Below are positions 53,818-64,000 of a stretch of DNA of 64,000 nt, piece by piece. Within the stretch, counting starts at the first letter, position 1; each line of letters starts with the position of its first letter. A program made the position numbers and the translations under genes. Source of the DNA: an uncultured Pelagibacteraceae bacterium (GTDB taxonomy: Bacteria; Pseudomonadota; Alphaproteobacteria; Pelagibacterales; Pelagibacteraceae); contig CABYYJ010000003.1 of assembly GCA_902523185.1 (NCBI GenBank), positions 1 through 64,000 on the forward strand. The letters are read 5' to 3'. The notes beneath the pieces were generated by a model. The model was not told the DNA's origin. It worked only from the letters and a program-made list of their open reading frames with translations, and did no database searches.

Positions 53818-56709
53818 ATGTCCTCTGCAGATAATAACATCACATTTAAAAAAACCTCTTTTCTTTCTGGAATTAACGCAGAATTTATAAATCAATTTTA
53901 TTCAGATTATTTGGAAGACCCCGATTCAATACCTTTGGGTTGGAAAAAATTTTTTGAAGGTTTAAGCGAGGACGAAAAACTTGTTTTAAATGACCTTAAA
54001 GGACCGAGCTGGTCTCCTGAAAAAAAAATTAAAAATAAGAATATCTTAAAATCGCAAATCGTAGTAGATAAAGCAAAATCAGAAGATACTGGGTCACTAT
54101 CAATCAAACAAGCTTCAAAAGACTCAGTAAGAGCGATCATGCTCATTAGAGCCTATAGAATAAGAGGACACCTAATTGCAAACTTAGATCCATTGTCTCT
54201 TCAAAAAAAAGATGAACACCCTGAATTAAAACCAGAAAGTTACGGTTTTACAAATAAAGACTATCAACGAAAAATATTTTTAGATGGAGTCCTTGGTCTG
54301 CAATATGCTAATCTAACTCAGATACTTAAAATCCTAAAAAAAACTTATTGTTCTACAATTGGATACGAATTCATGCATATGGGCGATCCCGATGAAAAGG
54401 CCTGGATCAGAAATAGAATAGAAGGTCCAGAAAAAGATATTTCTTTTACCAAAAATGGAAAAAAGGCAATTTTAAATAAGATTATTCAAGCCGAAGTGTT
54501 TGAAAAATATTTGCATGTTAAATTTGTAGGAACAAAGAGATTTGGATTGGATGGAGGAGAGTCTTTAATTCCTGCTTTAGAGCAAATTATCAAAAGAGGA
54601 GGATCTCTTGGAGCTAAGGAAATTAAAATTGGAATGCCTCATAGAGGGAGATTAAATGTACTTGCAAATGTTATGGGAAAACCATTTAAAGCAATATTTA
54701 GTGAATTTTTTGGAAAATCAGTAAGCGCAAGTAAGGATTTTGAAGGCGATGTTAAGTACCACCTTGGAGCTTCTTCTAATAGAGAGTTTGATGGTAACTC
54801 AGTACATATAAGTTTAACAGATAACCCATCTCATCTTGAGGCTGTTAATCCAGTGGTTTTGGGTCAAGTCAGAGCTAAGCAGTTTTTTCATAAAGATAAA
54901 AAAAGACAGAAAGTAATCCCAGTTTTGATGCATGGCGACGCAGCTTTTGCTGGCCAAGGTATAGTTGCAGAGTGTTTTGCTATGTCAGGTTTACCAGGAC
55001 ATAATATTGGTGGGACAATACATATTATTGTTAATAACCAAATAGGATTTACTACAGCCCCAAGGTTTGCGCGTTCATCTCCATACCCATCTGATGTCGC
55101 GAAAATTGCTCAAGCACCTATTTTTCATGTTAATGGTGATGATCCAGAAGCAGTAGTCCATTGCGCAAAAATTGCCACTGAATATCGACAAAAATTTAAT
55201 CGAGATGTAGTTATCGATATGGTTTGCTACAGACGGTTTGGCCACAACGAGGGAGATGAACCATCTTTTACGCAACCACTCATGTATAAGAAAATTAAAG
55301 ATCATCCAACCACACTCACGCTATACGGGCAGAAGCTTAGTCAAGAGGGGTTAACATCAGAAGAAAAATTAAAACAAAATAAATTTGATTTTAAAAATTT
55401 TTTAGAAAAAGAATTTGATGCATCAAAAAATTATAAGTCTGAACTAAAGTGGTTTGAAGGTGCTTGGTCGCGTTTTAAACCAGGTTTAGGTAAAGACAAA
55501 AGAGGAGCGAGCGGTGTTGAAAAAAATAAATTAGTTCAAATTGGAAAAAAAATTTTTAAAATACCAGTCAATTTTCAAGTTCATAAAACTTTAGAGAAAA
55601 TATTTAAATTTAAGCATCAAATATTTGAAGACTCAGGCAAAATAGATTGGTCTACTGCAGAAATATTAGCATTTGGAACATTATTAACTGAAGGATTTTC
55701 AGTAAGATTGTCCGGACAAGACTCGGGAAGAGGAACTTTCAGTCAAAGACATGCTGTTCTTAGAAATCAAGATAATCATGATAGATATATTCCTTTAAAC
55801 AATATTCAATCCCAGCAGAAGAATATAGAAGTAATTGATAGTTTGTTATCTGAGTTTGCAGTCTTAGGTTTTGAATTTGGATATTCCCTATCTGAACCTG
55901 AGACACTTGTTCTTTGGGAAGCACAATTTGGAGATTTTGCAAATGGCGGACAAGTTATAATAGATCAATTTATTACTTCAGGTGAGTCTAAATGGGGAAG
56001 AGCAAGTGGTTTAGTAATGCTTTTACCTCATGGCTATGAAGGCCAAGGCCCCGAGCATTCATCTGCGAGACTTGAGAGATTTTTGCAGCTTTGTGCAGGT
56101 GAAAATATTCAAGTTGTAAATTGCACTACTCCATCAAATTATTTTCATGTTTTGAGAAGACAAATGCATAGGGAATTTAGAAAACCCCTTGTTATAATGA
56201 CACCAAAGTCCTTACTAAGGCATAAAAGATGTGTTTCAAGTATTTTAGAGTTTTCTACAAAAAGTACTTTTCACAGAGTTCTAGAGGACGATGCCTATCA
56301 AAAAGAGAATAAATTAATTTCTCTTAACAAAGATGGAAAAATTAAACAAGTAGTCATGTGCTCAGGAAAAATATACTATGATCTGATCGAGGAACGTGAA
56401 AAAATTAAAAATAGAGACACCGTGTTTGTTCGCCTAGAACAACTTTATCCTTTTCCTGCTAAAACTTTAGCCAATACTTTGAAAAGATATAAAAAAGCTA
56501 AATTTATTTGGTGTCAAGAGGAACCAAAAAATATGGGTGCTTGGAATACTGTAAGGAATTACTTAGATAGAACATTAGAAATGATAAATTTTAATGATAT
56601 AAGTGTTAAATATATTGGCAGACCAGCCTCATCTTCAACTGCGACTGGAAATGCAAATAAACATCTTGCACAACAAAAAGAAATATTAGAAAAGATACTG
56701 AAAGATTAA
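53818..56709 (+). CDS. sucA: 2-oxoglutarate dehydrogenase E1 component
   Basis: SucA is the thiamine-diphosphate decarboxylase of the 2-oxoglutarate dehydrogenase complex. The 963-residue protein has the N-terminal INAEFINQFYSDYLEDPDSIP, IGMPHRGRLNVLANVMGKP, the ThDP/Mg region HGDAAFAGQGIVAECFAMSGLPGH with IVNNQIGFTT, and SGQDSGRGTFSQRHAVL, then LPHGYEGQGPEHSSARLERFLQL. Length is normal (930-990). It ends next to sucB. Confidence 0.98.
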   Translation: MSSADNNITFKKTSFLSGINAEFINQFYSDYLEDPDSIPLGWKKFFEGLSEDEKLVLNDLKGPSWSPEKKIKNKNILKSQIVVDKAKSEDTGSLSIKQASKDSVRAIMLIRAYRIRGHLIANLDPLSLQKKDEHPELKPESYGFTNKDYQRKIFLDGVLGLQYANLTQILKILKKTYCSTIGYEFMHMGDPDEKAWIRNRIEGPEKDISFTKNGKKAILNKIIQAEVFEKYLHVKFVGTKRFGLDGGESLIPALEQIIKRGGSLGAKEIKIGMPHRGRLNVLANVMGKPFKAIFSEFFGKSVSASKDFEGDVKYHLGASSNREFDGNSVHISLTDNPSHLEAVNPVVLGQVRAKQFFHKDKKRQKVIPVLMHGDAAFAGQGIVAECFAMSGLPGHNIGGTIHIIVNNQIGFTTAPRFARSSPYPSDVAKIAQAPIFHVNGDDPEAVVHCAKIATEYRQKFNRDVVIDMVCYRRFGHNEGDEPSFTQPLMYKKIKDHPTTLTLYGQKLSQEGLTSEEKLKQNKFDFKNFLEKEFDASKNYKSELKWFEGAWSRFKPGLGKDKRGASGVEKNKLVQIGKKIFKIPVNFQVHKTLEKIFKFKHQIFEDSGKIDWSTAEILAFGTLLTEGFSVRLSGQDSGRGTFSQRHAVLRNQDNHDRYIPLNNIQSQQKNIEVIDSLLSEFAVLGFEFGYSLSEPETLVLWEAQFGDFANGGQVIIDQFITSGESKWGRASGLVMLLPHGYEGQGPEHSSARLERFLQLCAGENIQVVNCTTPSNYFHVLRRQMHREFRKPLVIMTPKSLLRHKRCVSSILEFSTKSTFHRVLEDDAYQKENKLISLNKDGKIKQVVMCSGKIYYDLIEEREKIKNRDTVFVRLEQLYPFPAKTLANTLKRYKKAKFIWCQEEPKNMGAWNTVRNYLDRTLEMINFNDISVKYIGRPASSSTATGNANKHLAQQKEILEKILKD

Positions 56710-58056
56710 ATGTCAGAAAAAATTACAGTTCCTACGCTTGGCGAATCAGTCACAGAAGCTACAGTTTCAAAATGGCTTAAGTCGCAAGGAGATAAAGTTA
56801 TAGCTGATGAACCAATAGTGGAATTAGAAACTGATAAAGTTAATGTTGAAGTTCCAGCTCCTTCAAATGGTATACTAGGAAGCATTGCAGTTAAGGTTGG
56901 AGAAACAGTAAACGTTGGTTCATTATTGGGCATAATAAACGATAATTCAGCTAAAATAGAGAGTGCATCAAAAGAAATTAAAAATTACAACCCTCCAAAA
57001 AAGAAGATCCAAAAAGAACCAAAATTGTTTGATGAAGATAAATCAATTCCAATTGGTAAAGTGGAAACAAATATAAAAACTCAAAGTCCAATTTTAAAAT
57101 TAGAAAAAGAGAGTATCCAAGACAATGAAGAACCGCTAATATTAGAACAAGTACATACCGAAAAAAAAATAAAAAAAAATATTCAAGATATTAAAAAAGA
57201 AACTACTCTATCTCCGGCAGCTAGAAAGATCGCCCAAGAGGCAAAGATTGACTTGACTAAAGTTGAAGGTACTGGAAAAAACGGTGTAATTTTAAAAGAA
57301 GATGTAATGAGTTTAATGGGAACAAAACCATCTCCATCTGAGAGAAAAATAAAACATGGTCCTGAAGAAAGAGTCAAAATGACAAGGTTGAGACTTACAA
57401 TTGCTAAAAGATTGAAAGAAGCTCAAGAAAATGCCGCGATGTTAACTACTTTTAATGAGGTTGATATGAGTGAAGTCATGTTAATGAGAAACCAATATAA
57501 AGAAGAGTTTCAAAAAAATTATGGTGTTAAACTTGGATATATGTCTTTTTTTGTTAAGGCATGTGTGATCGGACTCAAAAATTTTCCTGCTGTAAACGCT
57601 GAGATACAAGGTGATGAAGTAGTTTACAAAAATTATTATAATATTAGTATTGCAGTTGGCACCGACAGAGGTTTAGTGGTACCAGTGCTACGAGAAACTG
57701 ATGAAATGTCGTTTGCTGAAATCGAGAAAAATATTGGACTACTTGGTGAAAAAGCTAGAGATGGAAAAATTACTATAGAAGATTTACAAGGAGGAACTTT
57801 TACAATAACTAATGGAGGAATATACGGCTCAATGATGTCTACACCCATCTTAAATCCACCTCAATCTGCTGTTTTGGGAATGCACAATATCATTCAAAGA
57901 CCAGTTGTTATTGACGGAAATATTGAGATAAGACCAATTATGTATTTGGCTCTATCTTATGATCACAGAATAATTGATGGAAAAGAAGCAGTTTCATTTT
58001 TGAAAATTGTAAAAGAGTCTCTTGAGCAACCTAAGAGGCTATTTTTAAACATTTAA
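56710..58056 (+). CDS. sucB: Dihydrolipoamide succinyltransferase (E2)
   Basis: SucB is the E2 core of the 2-oxoglutarate dehydrogenase complex. Domains in order: lipoyl domain (residues 1-77) with lipoyl-Lys43 in [15 protein letters not shown]; a charged linker; the E3/E1-binding domain (about 158-195, [26 protein letters not shown]); and the catalytic acyltransferase domain ending [13 protein letters not shown] with His419 and Asp423. Length 448 is slightly longer than E. coli because of the linker. Confidence 0.97.
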   Translation: MSEKITVPTLGESVTEATVSKWLKSQGDKVIADEPIVELETDKVNVEVPAPSNGILGSIAVKVGETVNVGSLLGIINDNSAKIESASKEIKNYNPPKKKIQKEPKLFDEDKSIPIGKVETNIKTQSPILKLEKESIQDNEEPLILEQVHTEKKIKKNIQDIKKETTLSPAARKIAQEAKIDLTKVEGTGKNGVILKEDVMSLMGTKPSPSERKIKHGPEERVKMTRLRLTIAKRLKEAQENAAMLTTFNEVDMSEVMLMRNQYKEEFQKNYGVKLGYMSFFVKACVIGLKNFPAVNAEIQGDEVVYKNYYNISIAVGTDRGLVVPVLRETDEMSFAEIEKNIGLLGEKARDGKITIEDLQGGTFTITNGGIYGSMMSTPILNPPQSAVLGMHNIIQRPVVIDGNIEIRPIMYLALSYDHRIIDGKEAVSFLKIVKESLEQPKRLFLNI

Positions 58057-58057
58057 T

Positions 58058-59458
58058 ATGGATAATTTTGATTTAGTTGTTATCGGTGGCGGTCCTGGTG
58101 GCTATGTTTGTGCAATTAGAGCTGCTCAACTGGGTTTAAAAACAGCATGTGTTGAGTCAAGAGGAGCTTTAGGTGGGACTTGTTTAAATGTAGGATGCAT
58201 TCCTTCGAAAAGTCTACTTAATCTATCTGAAAATTTTCAAAAAGCAAAAAAAGATTTTAATCAACAAGGAATCGAAATTGATGGGATTAAGCTAAATATT
58301 GAAAAAATGATGTCAAACAAAAATAAATCAGTTCAAGTTTTGACAAAAGGTGTTGAATTCTTATTTAAAAAAAATAAAGTAACTTATATAAAAGGAAAAG
58401 GTGTTCTTTTTTCAAAAAATGACATCGTCGTATATGATAATAATAAAAAAAATAGCTATAAGGCCAAAAATATTGTAATCGCAACCGGTTCAACTGTTGC
58501 ATCCTTGCCTGGTATTGAAATAGATGAAAAAAATATAATTTCTTCCACTGGTGCTCTATCACTAAATAAGGTACCGCAGAAATTAGCGGTGATAGGTGGA
58601 GGGTATATTGGACTTGAGATGGGGTCAGTTTGGTCTAGGCTAGGTTCAGAAGTTACTGTAATAGAATATCTTGAAAATATTACACCTGGGATGGACAGAG
58701 AAATTTCTAATGAATTCAAAAAAATTTTAACAAAACAAGGTATTAAATTTAAAATGGGATCAAAAGTAAATTCAATTAAAAGCTTAAGTAATGGCGTATC
58801 GATAAACTATACAGATATTAAAAATTCAAAAGAGGAAACCTTGGAATTTGATAAAGTGTTAGTATCAGTTGGTCGTAAACCTTACACAGAAGGTTTGAAT
58901 TTAACAAAAATTGGCGTTAAAAAAGATAATAAAGGAAGAATAGAAGTTAATGAAAAATTACAAACATCTATTAAAAACATATACGCTATAGGCGATGTGA
59001 TTAAAGGACCAATGCTTGCACATAAAGCAGAGGAGGAAGGTATAGCAGTAGCAGAGATATTAGCAGGCCAGGCAGGCCATGTTAATTATGATGTAATTCC
59101 TGGAGTAATTTATACCTCACCAGAGGTAGCAACAGTTGGAAAAACTGAAGAGCAATTAAAGAGTGAGAACAAGGTATATAAAGTTGGGAAATTTCCTTTT
59201 TTAGCTAATTCTCGGGCAAAAGTGAATAATGAAACAGAGGGATTTGTGAAAATTCTAGCTGACAGTAAAACAGATAAAGTTTTGGGAGTGCATATTATAG
59301 GCCCACATTGTGGAGATATGATAGCAGAAATGGCTTTGGCAATGGAATTTGGTGCCAGCGCGGAAGATATTGCAAGAACCTGCCATGCGCATCCTACTCA
59401 TACTGAGGCAATAAAAGAAGCAGCTTTAGCTGTTGATAAAAGACCAATTCATTTCTAA
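58058..59458 (+). CDS. lpd: Dihydrolipoamide dehydrogenase (E3)
   Basis: Lpd reoxidises lipoamide with NAD. The 466-residue flavoprotein has the FAD motif LVVIGGGPGGYVCAIRAAQLG, redox cysteines Cys42 and Cys47 in GGTCLNVGCIPSKSLL, the NAD-binding VIGGGYIGLEMGSVW, NIYAIGDVIKGPMLAHKAEEEG and the His445/Glu450 pair in CHAHPTHTEAI. It starts two bases after sucB, completing sucCDAB-lpd. Confidence 0.97.
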   Translation: MDNFDLVVIGGGPGGYVCAIRAAQLGLKTACVESRGALGGTCLNVGCIPSKSLLNLSENFQKAKKDFNQQGIEIDGIKLNIEKMMSNKNKSVQVLTKGVEFLFKKNKVTYIKGKGVLFSKNDIVVYDNNKKNSYKAKNIVIATGSTVASLPGIEIDEKNIISSTGALSLNKVPQKLAVIGGGYIGLEMGSVWSRLGSEVTVIEYLENITPGMDREISNEFKKILTKQGIKFKMGSKVNSIKSLSNGVSINYTDIKNSKEETLEFDKVLVSVGRKPYTEGLNLTKIGVKKDNKGRIEVNEKLQTSIKNIYAIGDVIKGPMLAHKAEEEGIAVAEILAGQAGHVNYDVIPGVIYTSPEVATVGKTEEQLKSENKVYKVGKFPFLANSRAKVNNETEGFVKILADSKTDKVLGVHIIGPHCGDMIAEMALAMEFGASAEDIARTCHAHPTHTEAIKEAALAVDKRPIHF

Positions 59459-59486
59459 TTAAAAAAAATTCAAATACTATTGCTTT

Positions 59487-61430
59487 ATGAAAGCACAAGT
59501 ATTGTTGCCGAAAGTTTTCAATTATCCCTTTACTTATAACTCAAACACTGAGTGTAAAATTGGAGATTTAGTAGAAATTCCTTTTGGCTCAAAAAGAGAA
59601 ATAGGAGTAATCTGGAAAAATAATTATACTGAGCCTAAAAATCTGAAGCTAAAAAAAATTTCTAAAATTACCGAATACTCTATTGACAGAAAATTAGTTG
59701 ATTTTATTGAATGGTTTTCCTCTTATAATATGGTTTCCATGGGTCTAGTCTTAAAAATGGTAATCGGTGGGACAGATAAATTTATAAGAATTAAAGATAG
59801 TTTAATAAAGATCAAAAAAAAAAAAATTAAAAAATTCAAGTTAAATGAGGAACAAAATACAGCCCTTGAGTATCTTCAAAAGGTAAATAATAAGTTTGAT
59901 GTCTCTGTTTTACAGGGTACAACAGGGTCAGGAAAGACTTTAGTTTATTTTCAAAGAATTAAAAAAATTATTGAGAAAAATGAACAAGCTTTGGTTCTAT
60001 TACCAGAAATTTTTTTAACAAACGATTTTAAGTCAAGATTTGAGGATTATTTTGGCTTTGAACCCGCAATTTGGCATTCAAAAATTACTCCAAAGCAAAA
60101 AAGAATTATCTGGCAAGGAATCATAAATAATAGGATTAAAATACTAGTTGGAGCTAGATCAGCTTTGCTCTTACCTTTTAAAAAACTTGGATTAATTATT
60201 GTTGATGAAGAACATGACACTTCCTACAAACAAGATGAGGGCGTTATCTATAATGCAAGGGATATGGCTATTTCACGAGCAAAATTCGAAAATATCCCAA
60301 TACATCTTGTAACTGCGGTTCCATCAATTGAAACATTTAAAAATGTTTGTAGCAAAAAATATAGACATATAAAAATTTTAAAAAGATATAATGATATCCC
60401 TTTACCTAAAACAAAAATAATAAATCTTAACTTAAAAAAACTAAAAAAAAGATCTATCGCTGATGATACAATAAATTTAGTAAAAAAATATTTAGAGGAT
60501 GGTAATCAAGTTTTATTCTTCCTTAATAGAAGAGGCTATGCTCCTTACCTTGTATGCAAAAATTGTGGTTTAAAACAAGTTTGTTCTAATTGCTCATTAT
60601 ATCTTACGTTCCATAAAATAAAGAATAAAGCTATTTGTCATCACTGTTCTTTTGAAAAAAAAATTGAGTCAAAATGCAAATTAGAAGGTCAATGTGATTT
60701 TATTATGTATGGACCAGGAGTCGAAAAGATATTTTCAGAGATTAAAGATATTTTTCCAAGTAAAAAAATTAAAATTTTTTCTAGTGATTACTTAAAAAAA
60801 AAAGAAGTAGTAAAGAAATTTTTTAAAGAAATTAAAGATAATAAAATTGATATATTAGTTGGAACACAAATGATTTCAAAAGGTTTTAATTTTCCAAAAT
60901 TAAATTGTATAGTAGTTGTTGACGCAGACTTTTCTGGAAGAGGATACGATCTAAGATCCACTGAAAAAAATATTCAACTTTACCAACAATTAAGCGGTAG
61001 AGCAGGAAGATTTAGTAAAGACTCAATAGTAATTTATCAAACCTTAACACCTGAAGATTTGACACTTAATAAACTTATAAAAGACAGGTCTGAAGAGCTT
61101 CTAGCTAATGAATTAATTTTGAGAAAAAAAAACAAACTACCTCCATTCTCCAGATTAATTGCAGTAATAATATCCTCTAAAGATAGAGGCTTAAGCTTAC
61201 AAGGCGCAAGAGAAATCAAAGTAAAATTAGATCAAATCAATGATTTACAAGTTTTAGGTCCAGTAGACTCTCCGTTACTAAAGATTAAAAAAAATTTTAG
61301 ATCGAGACTGCTTATTAGGTTTAATAATCAATTTTTATTACAAAAAAAAATCTCAAAGTTAATAAATGGGCTAAAAATCTCACCAAAAATTAAACTTACG
61401 GTTGATGTTGATCCAATCAATTTTGCATAG
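59487..61430 (+). CDS. priA: Primosomal replication restart helicase PriA
   Basis: PriA reloads the replisome at stalled forks. The 647-residue protein is shorter than E. coli PriA (732), mostly in the N-terminal DNA-binding part. It has the Walker A motif QGTTGSGKTLVYFQ (about 143-156), DEEHD (240-244), the zinc-binding cysteines in LVCKNCGLKQVCSNCSLYLTFH and CHHCSF, and ILVGTQMISKGFNFP with QLSGRAGRFSKD. A run of 13 A (59814-59826) lies within the coding sequence. It is just upstream of the ATP synthase operon, as in other alphaproteobacteria. Confidence 0.95.
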   Translation: MKAQVLLPKVFNYPFTYNSNTECKIGDLVEIPFGSKREIGVIWKNNYTEPKNLKLKKISKITEYSIDRKLVDFIEWFSSYNMVSMGLVLKMVIGGTDKFIRIKDSLIKIKKKKIKKFKLNEEQNTALEYLQKVNNKFDVSVLQGTTGSGKTLVYFQRIKKIIEKNEQALVLLPEIFLTNDFKSRFEDYFGFEPAIWHSKITPKQKRIIWQGIINNRIKILVGARSALLLPFKKLGLIIVDEEHDTSYKQDEGVIYNARDMAISRAKFENIPIHLVTAVPSIETFKNVCSKKYRHIKILKRYNDIPLPKTKIINLNLKKLKKRSIADDTINLVKKYLEDGNQVLFFLNRRGYAPYLVCKNCGLKQVCSNCSLYLTFHKIKNKAICHHCSFEKKIESKCKLEGQCDFIMYGPGVEKIFSEIKDIFPSKKIKIFSSDYLKKKEVVKKFFKEIKDNKIDILVGTQMISKGFNFPKLNCIVVVDADFSGRGYDLRSTEKNIQLYQQLSGRAGRFSKDSIVIYQTLTPEDLTLNKLIKDRSEELLANELILRKKNKLPPFSRLIAVIISSKDRGLSLQGAREIKVKLDQINDLQVLGPVDSPLLKIKKNFRSRLLIRFNNQFLLQKKISKLINGLKISPKIKLTVDVDPINFA

Positions 61431-61442
61431 GCTAAAAATTGC

Positions 61443-61458
61443 TAACTTGATCAAGTTA
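61443..61458. promoter_or_regulatory. 16-base perfect palindrome before atpH
   Basis: TAACTTGATCAAGTTA at 61443-61458 equals its own reverse complement. It lies 54 bases before the atpH start in the 81-base gap after priA. TATACT (61457-61462), a good -10 match, overlaps its right end, but no convincing -35 box sits 17 bases upstream. It could be an operator controlling the ATP synthase operon or a chance palindrome in AT-rich DNA. Confidence 0.4.
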
Positions 61459-61511
61459 TACTCTTATGGTACGACGACAACATAATTTCACAATAAATTC
61501 AGACAATTAAA

Positions 61512-62069
61512 ATGAGTACAAAAAAAACTTTCTCAACTGAAACTTCAGAAAGATATTCACGCGCCTTATTTGAGGTATCAAAAGAGTCTAACGAAATTGA
61601 AAAAGTAGAAGCTGACGTTAAAATTTTTCAATCTATTTTTGATACAAATGTAGAATTAAAAAATTTTATTAAAGATCCAACATATAGTATCAAACAACAA
61701 AACCAAGTAATTGATCAGTTGGCAAAACAACTAAATTTTTCAAAAAATCTAAAAAATTTTCTCTTACTTTTAATCGAAAAACGTAGAATTTTCTTCGTCA
61801 AGAAAGTATTTGATAATTTTCTCAAACTTTGTGCAAATAAAAGAGGTGAAATTAATGCGTCTTTAATTTCATCAAAGGAGTTGTCTAATGCTGAATTGGA
61901 TCAAATAAATAAAGACTTATCAGAAACAATGGGATCCGCTTTAAAATTTGACTACAAAGTAGATAAAAGCTTAATCGGCGGCCTAAAATTACAACTAGGT
62001 AGTTTTATGATAGATACATCTATTAAAAATAAATTAAAAAAATATGAACAAATAATGTTAGAAGATTAA
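61512..62069 (+). CDS. atpH: ATP synthase F1 subunit delta
   Basis: The delta subunit connects the F1 head to the peripheral stalk. The 185-residue protein has the family start [28 protein letters not shown], the middle [27 protein letters not shown] and the C-terminal [28 protein letters not shown] signature. It leads the F1 operon and is followed by atpA one base later. Confidence 0.96.
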   Translation: MSTKKTFSTETSERYSRALFEVSKESNEIEKVEADVKIFQSIFDTNVELKNFIKDPTYSIKQQNQVIDQLAKQLNFSKNLKNFLLLLIEKRRIFFVKKVFDNFLKLCANKRGEINASLISSKELSNAELDQINKDLSETMGSALKFDYKVDKSLIGGLKLQLGSFMIDTSIKNKLKKYEQIMLED

Positions 62070-62070
62070 T

Positions 62071-63600
62071 ATGGCTATAAATCCATCTGAAGTAACAAAA
62101 TTATTAAAAGATCAAATAAAAAACTTTGGTGAAAAAGCTGAGGTATCTGAGATAGGGAAGGTCCTCTCAGTAGGAGATGGTATTGCACGTGTCTTTGGAT
62201 TGGATAATGTTCAAGCAGGTGAAATGGTAGAATTCGAAGATGGCTCGAAAGGGATGGCTTTAAATTTAGAGAACGATAATGTTGGAGTTGTTATATTTGG
62301 GGACGACAGAAATATAAAAGAGGGAGACACCATTAAAAGAACAAACGCAATTGTAGACGTTCCCGTTGGTAAAGAATTATTGGGTAGAGTAGTTGATGGA
62401 CTAGGTAATCCAATTGATGGTAAAGGTCCACTATCTGCTAAAAATAGAAAAAGAGTTGAAGTAAAAGCTCCTGGAATTATCCCAAGACAATCAGTAAATG
62501 AACCTATGCAAACAGGATTGAAATCAATTGACTCACTAATACCTATTGGTAGGGGTCAAAGAGAGTTAATAATTGGGGATAGACAGACTGGCAAAACTGC
62601 CGTAGCAATTGATGCGATTATCAATCAAAAGAAAATTAATGAGTCTTCGGATGAAAAGAAAAAATTATACTGTGTGTATGTAGCAATAGGTCAGAAACGC
62701 TCAACTGTAGCACAAATAACTAAAACTTTAGAGGAGGCCGGAGCACTTGAATATACTACTATTGTTGCCGCTACTGCCTCAGACTCAGCACCATTACAAT
62801 TTTTAGCCCCTTACACAGGTTGTACAATCGGTGAGTATTTTAGAGATAACGGTATGCACGCTTTAATCGTTTACGATGATTTATCAAAACAAGCAGTGGC
62901 ATACAGACAGATGTCCTTGTTGCTTCGAAGACCACCTGGCAGAGAAGCATATCCTGGTGACGTATTTTATTTACATAGCAGATTATTAGAAAGAGCTGCT
63001 AAACTTAACGATAAAAGTGGTGGAGGATCTTTGACTGCATTACCAATAATCGAAACTCAAGCTGGTGATGTTTCAGCTTATATTCCAACTAATGTAATTT
63101 CAATTACTGATGGACAAATATTTTTAGAGACAGAATTGTTTAATCAAGGGATACGCCCAGCTGTTAATGTTGGTCTATCAGTTTCAAGGGTGGGATCAGC
63201 TGCTCAAACCAAGGCAATGAAAAAAGTAGCGGGTTCAATAAAGTTAGAACTCGCTCAATATAGGGAAATGGCAGCTTTTGCACAATTTGGTTCTGATCTT
63301 GATGCTTCAACTCAGCAATTATTAAATAGAGGAGCAAAACTTACAGAACTTCTTAAACAGAATCAATACTCTCCGATGACTGTGGCAGAGCAAGTTATCT
63401 CAGTTTATACTGGGGTAAAAGGTTACTTAGACAATGTAGATTTAAATAAAATCAAAGACTTTGAAAGTGGTGTTTTTGAAAAAATTAAATCTGAAAAACC
63501 TGAGATAATCGAAGAAATCCAATCATCTGGAAAACTTAATGAAACCACAGAGCAACTTTTATCAAAAACAATAGAGGAATATAAGGAACATCATAAATAA
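62071..63600 (+). CDS. atpA: ATP synthase F1 subunit alpha
   Basis: AtpA is the non-catalytic nucleotide-binding subunit of the F1 hexamer. The 509-residue protein has the Walker A motif [17 protein letters not shown] (169-176), [61 protein letters not shown] and the signature [17 protein letters not shown]. The stop shares one base with the atpG ATG (TAATG). Confidence 0.98.
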   Translation: MAINPSEVTKLLKDQIKNFGEKAEVSEIGKVLSVGDGIARVFGLDNVQAGEMVEFEDGSKGMALNLENDNVGVVIFGDDRNIKEGDTIKRTNAIVDVPVGKELLGRVVDGLGNPIDGKGPLSAKNRKRVEVKAPGIIPRQSVNEPMQTGLKSIDSLIPIGRGQRELIIGDRQTGKTAVAIDAIINQKKINESSDEKKKLYCVYVAIGQKRSTVAQITKTLEEAGALEYTTIVAATASDSAPLQFLAPYTGCTIGEYFRDNGMHALIVYDDLSKQAVAYRQMSLLLRRPPGREAYPGDVFYLHSRLLERAAKLNDKSGGGSLTALPIIETQAGDVSAYIPTNVISITDGQIFLETELFNQGIRPAVNVGLSVSRVGSAAQTKAMKKVAGSIKLELAQYREMAAFAQFGSDLDASTQQLLNRGAKLTELLKQNQYSPMTVAEQVISVYTGVKGYLDNVDLNKIKDFESGVFEKIKSEKPEIIEEIQSSGKLNETTEQLLSKTIEEYKEHHK

Positions 63601-64000
63601 TGCCAAGTTTAGATGATTTAAAAAAAAGAATAAAGAGTGTTAAGTCTACCCAAAAAATTACAAAAGCGATGAAAATGGTAGCTGCAGCTAAACTTAGAAA
63701 GGCTCAAGAAAATGCAGAAAAAGGCAGACCATACAGCCAAAAAATGCAAAATATAATTTCAAATCTCACAAGATCAATTAATGATCCTGAAAATGCACCT
63801 AAACTCCTAGTAGGAACTGGAAAGGACGAAACATATTTATGTGTGGTTTTGACAGCTGATAGAGGATTATGTGGGGGATTTAATTCCAATATATGTAAAT
63901 TAGCAAAAAATAATTTTAAAAGTTTGCTCGAAAAGGGAAAAAAATTAAAGATAATTGCTGTTGGATCGAAAGGAGTAGATCAAATTAAAAGAGAATTCGG
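63600..64000 (+). CDS. atpG: ATP synthase F1 subunit gamma (3' end cut by window edge)
   Basis: The frame opens [36 protein letters not shown], the invariant N-terminal coiled coil of the rotor gamma subunit, and continues with VVLTADRGLCGGFNSNICK. About 133 of the expected 285-295 codons are inside the window. Start and atpA stop overlap by one base. Confidence 0.97.
   Translation, partial: MPSLDDLKKRIKSVKSTQKITKAMKMVAAAKLRKAQENAEKGRPYSQKMQNIISNLTRSINDPENAPKLLVGTGKDETYLCVVLTADRGLCGGFNSNICKLAKNNFKSLLEKGKKLKIIAVGSKGVDQIKREF

Overview
The window is a compact, strongly AT-rich alphaproteobacterial chromosome segment. Genes are packed end to end with many 1-4 base overlaps, and no stretch over 300 bases lacks a gene. 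The longest gaps are about 174 bases (10660-10833) and 164 bases (31028-31191), and both hold inverted repeats. The combination of low G+C, tiny spacers, glycolate oxidase genes, a TRAP transporter, mmsA inside a TCA cluster and alphaproteobacterial marker families (DUF2794, IalB, HspQ-like, YciB) best fits the marine SAR11 clade (Pelagibacterales). That placement is an inference from gene content and composition, not from a marker-gene search. No rRNA, tRNA, CRISPR array, insertion sequence, integrase or origin was seen.

Layout. 1-5747: an EVE-domain gene and tsaD on the minus strand, then a plus-strand operon hemC-hemD-mscS-like-yggT-folD, ending against psiE. 5770-10659: argG and ialB, an aldo/keto reductase, a Bax-inhibitor family gene, DUF2794, yciB and hspQ. 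10834-14945: cytochrome c maturation operon ccmC-D-E-F-G-H without ccmA or ccmB. 14991-29304: a PagL-like outer membrane protein, then a 2-hydroxyacid block: FMN oxidase, aminotransferase, glcD-glcE-glcF, 2-hydroxyacid dehydrogenase and TRAP dctP-dctQ-dctM. It is followed by an amidase, a 60-residue membrane protein, an EamA permease and an alpha/beta hydrolase. 29287-34294: ftsY and dapF (minus), then ffh-rpsP-trmD-rplS. 34301-37408: leuC-leuD-leuB. 37411-41599: a very AT-rich block for surface glycans (two-strand arrangement). 41610-61430: asd, sdhCDAB, mmsA, mdh, a second three-gene glycan block, sucC-sucD-sucA-sucB-lpd and priA. 61512-64000: the ATP synthase operon atpH-atpA-atpG, with atpG cut by the window edge.

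How it fits together. Most of the window is central energy metabolism and housekeeping: respiratory complex II, TCA cycle enzymes from 2-oxoglutarate to malate, cytochrome c assembly and ATP synthase. The 2-hydroxyacid block looks like an uptake and oxidation unit that feeds glyoxylate, pyruvate or related 2-oxo acids into that core. Two glycan blocks interrupt otherwise conserved housekeeping order (between leuB and asd, and between mdh and sucC); they look like variable cargo.

The best leads beyond the gene list are: a roughly 100-base structured leader before ffh with mutually exclusive pairings; a 15-bp hairpin with a CTCCCTCCC loop before ccmC; a nearly perfect 57-base tandem duplication inside rpsP; an intrinsic terminator between dctP and dctQ; and a 16-base perfect palindrome before atpH.
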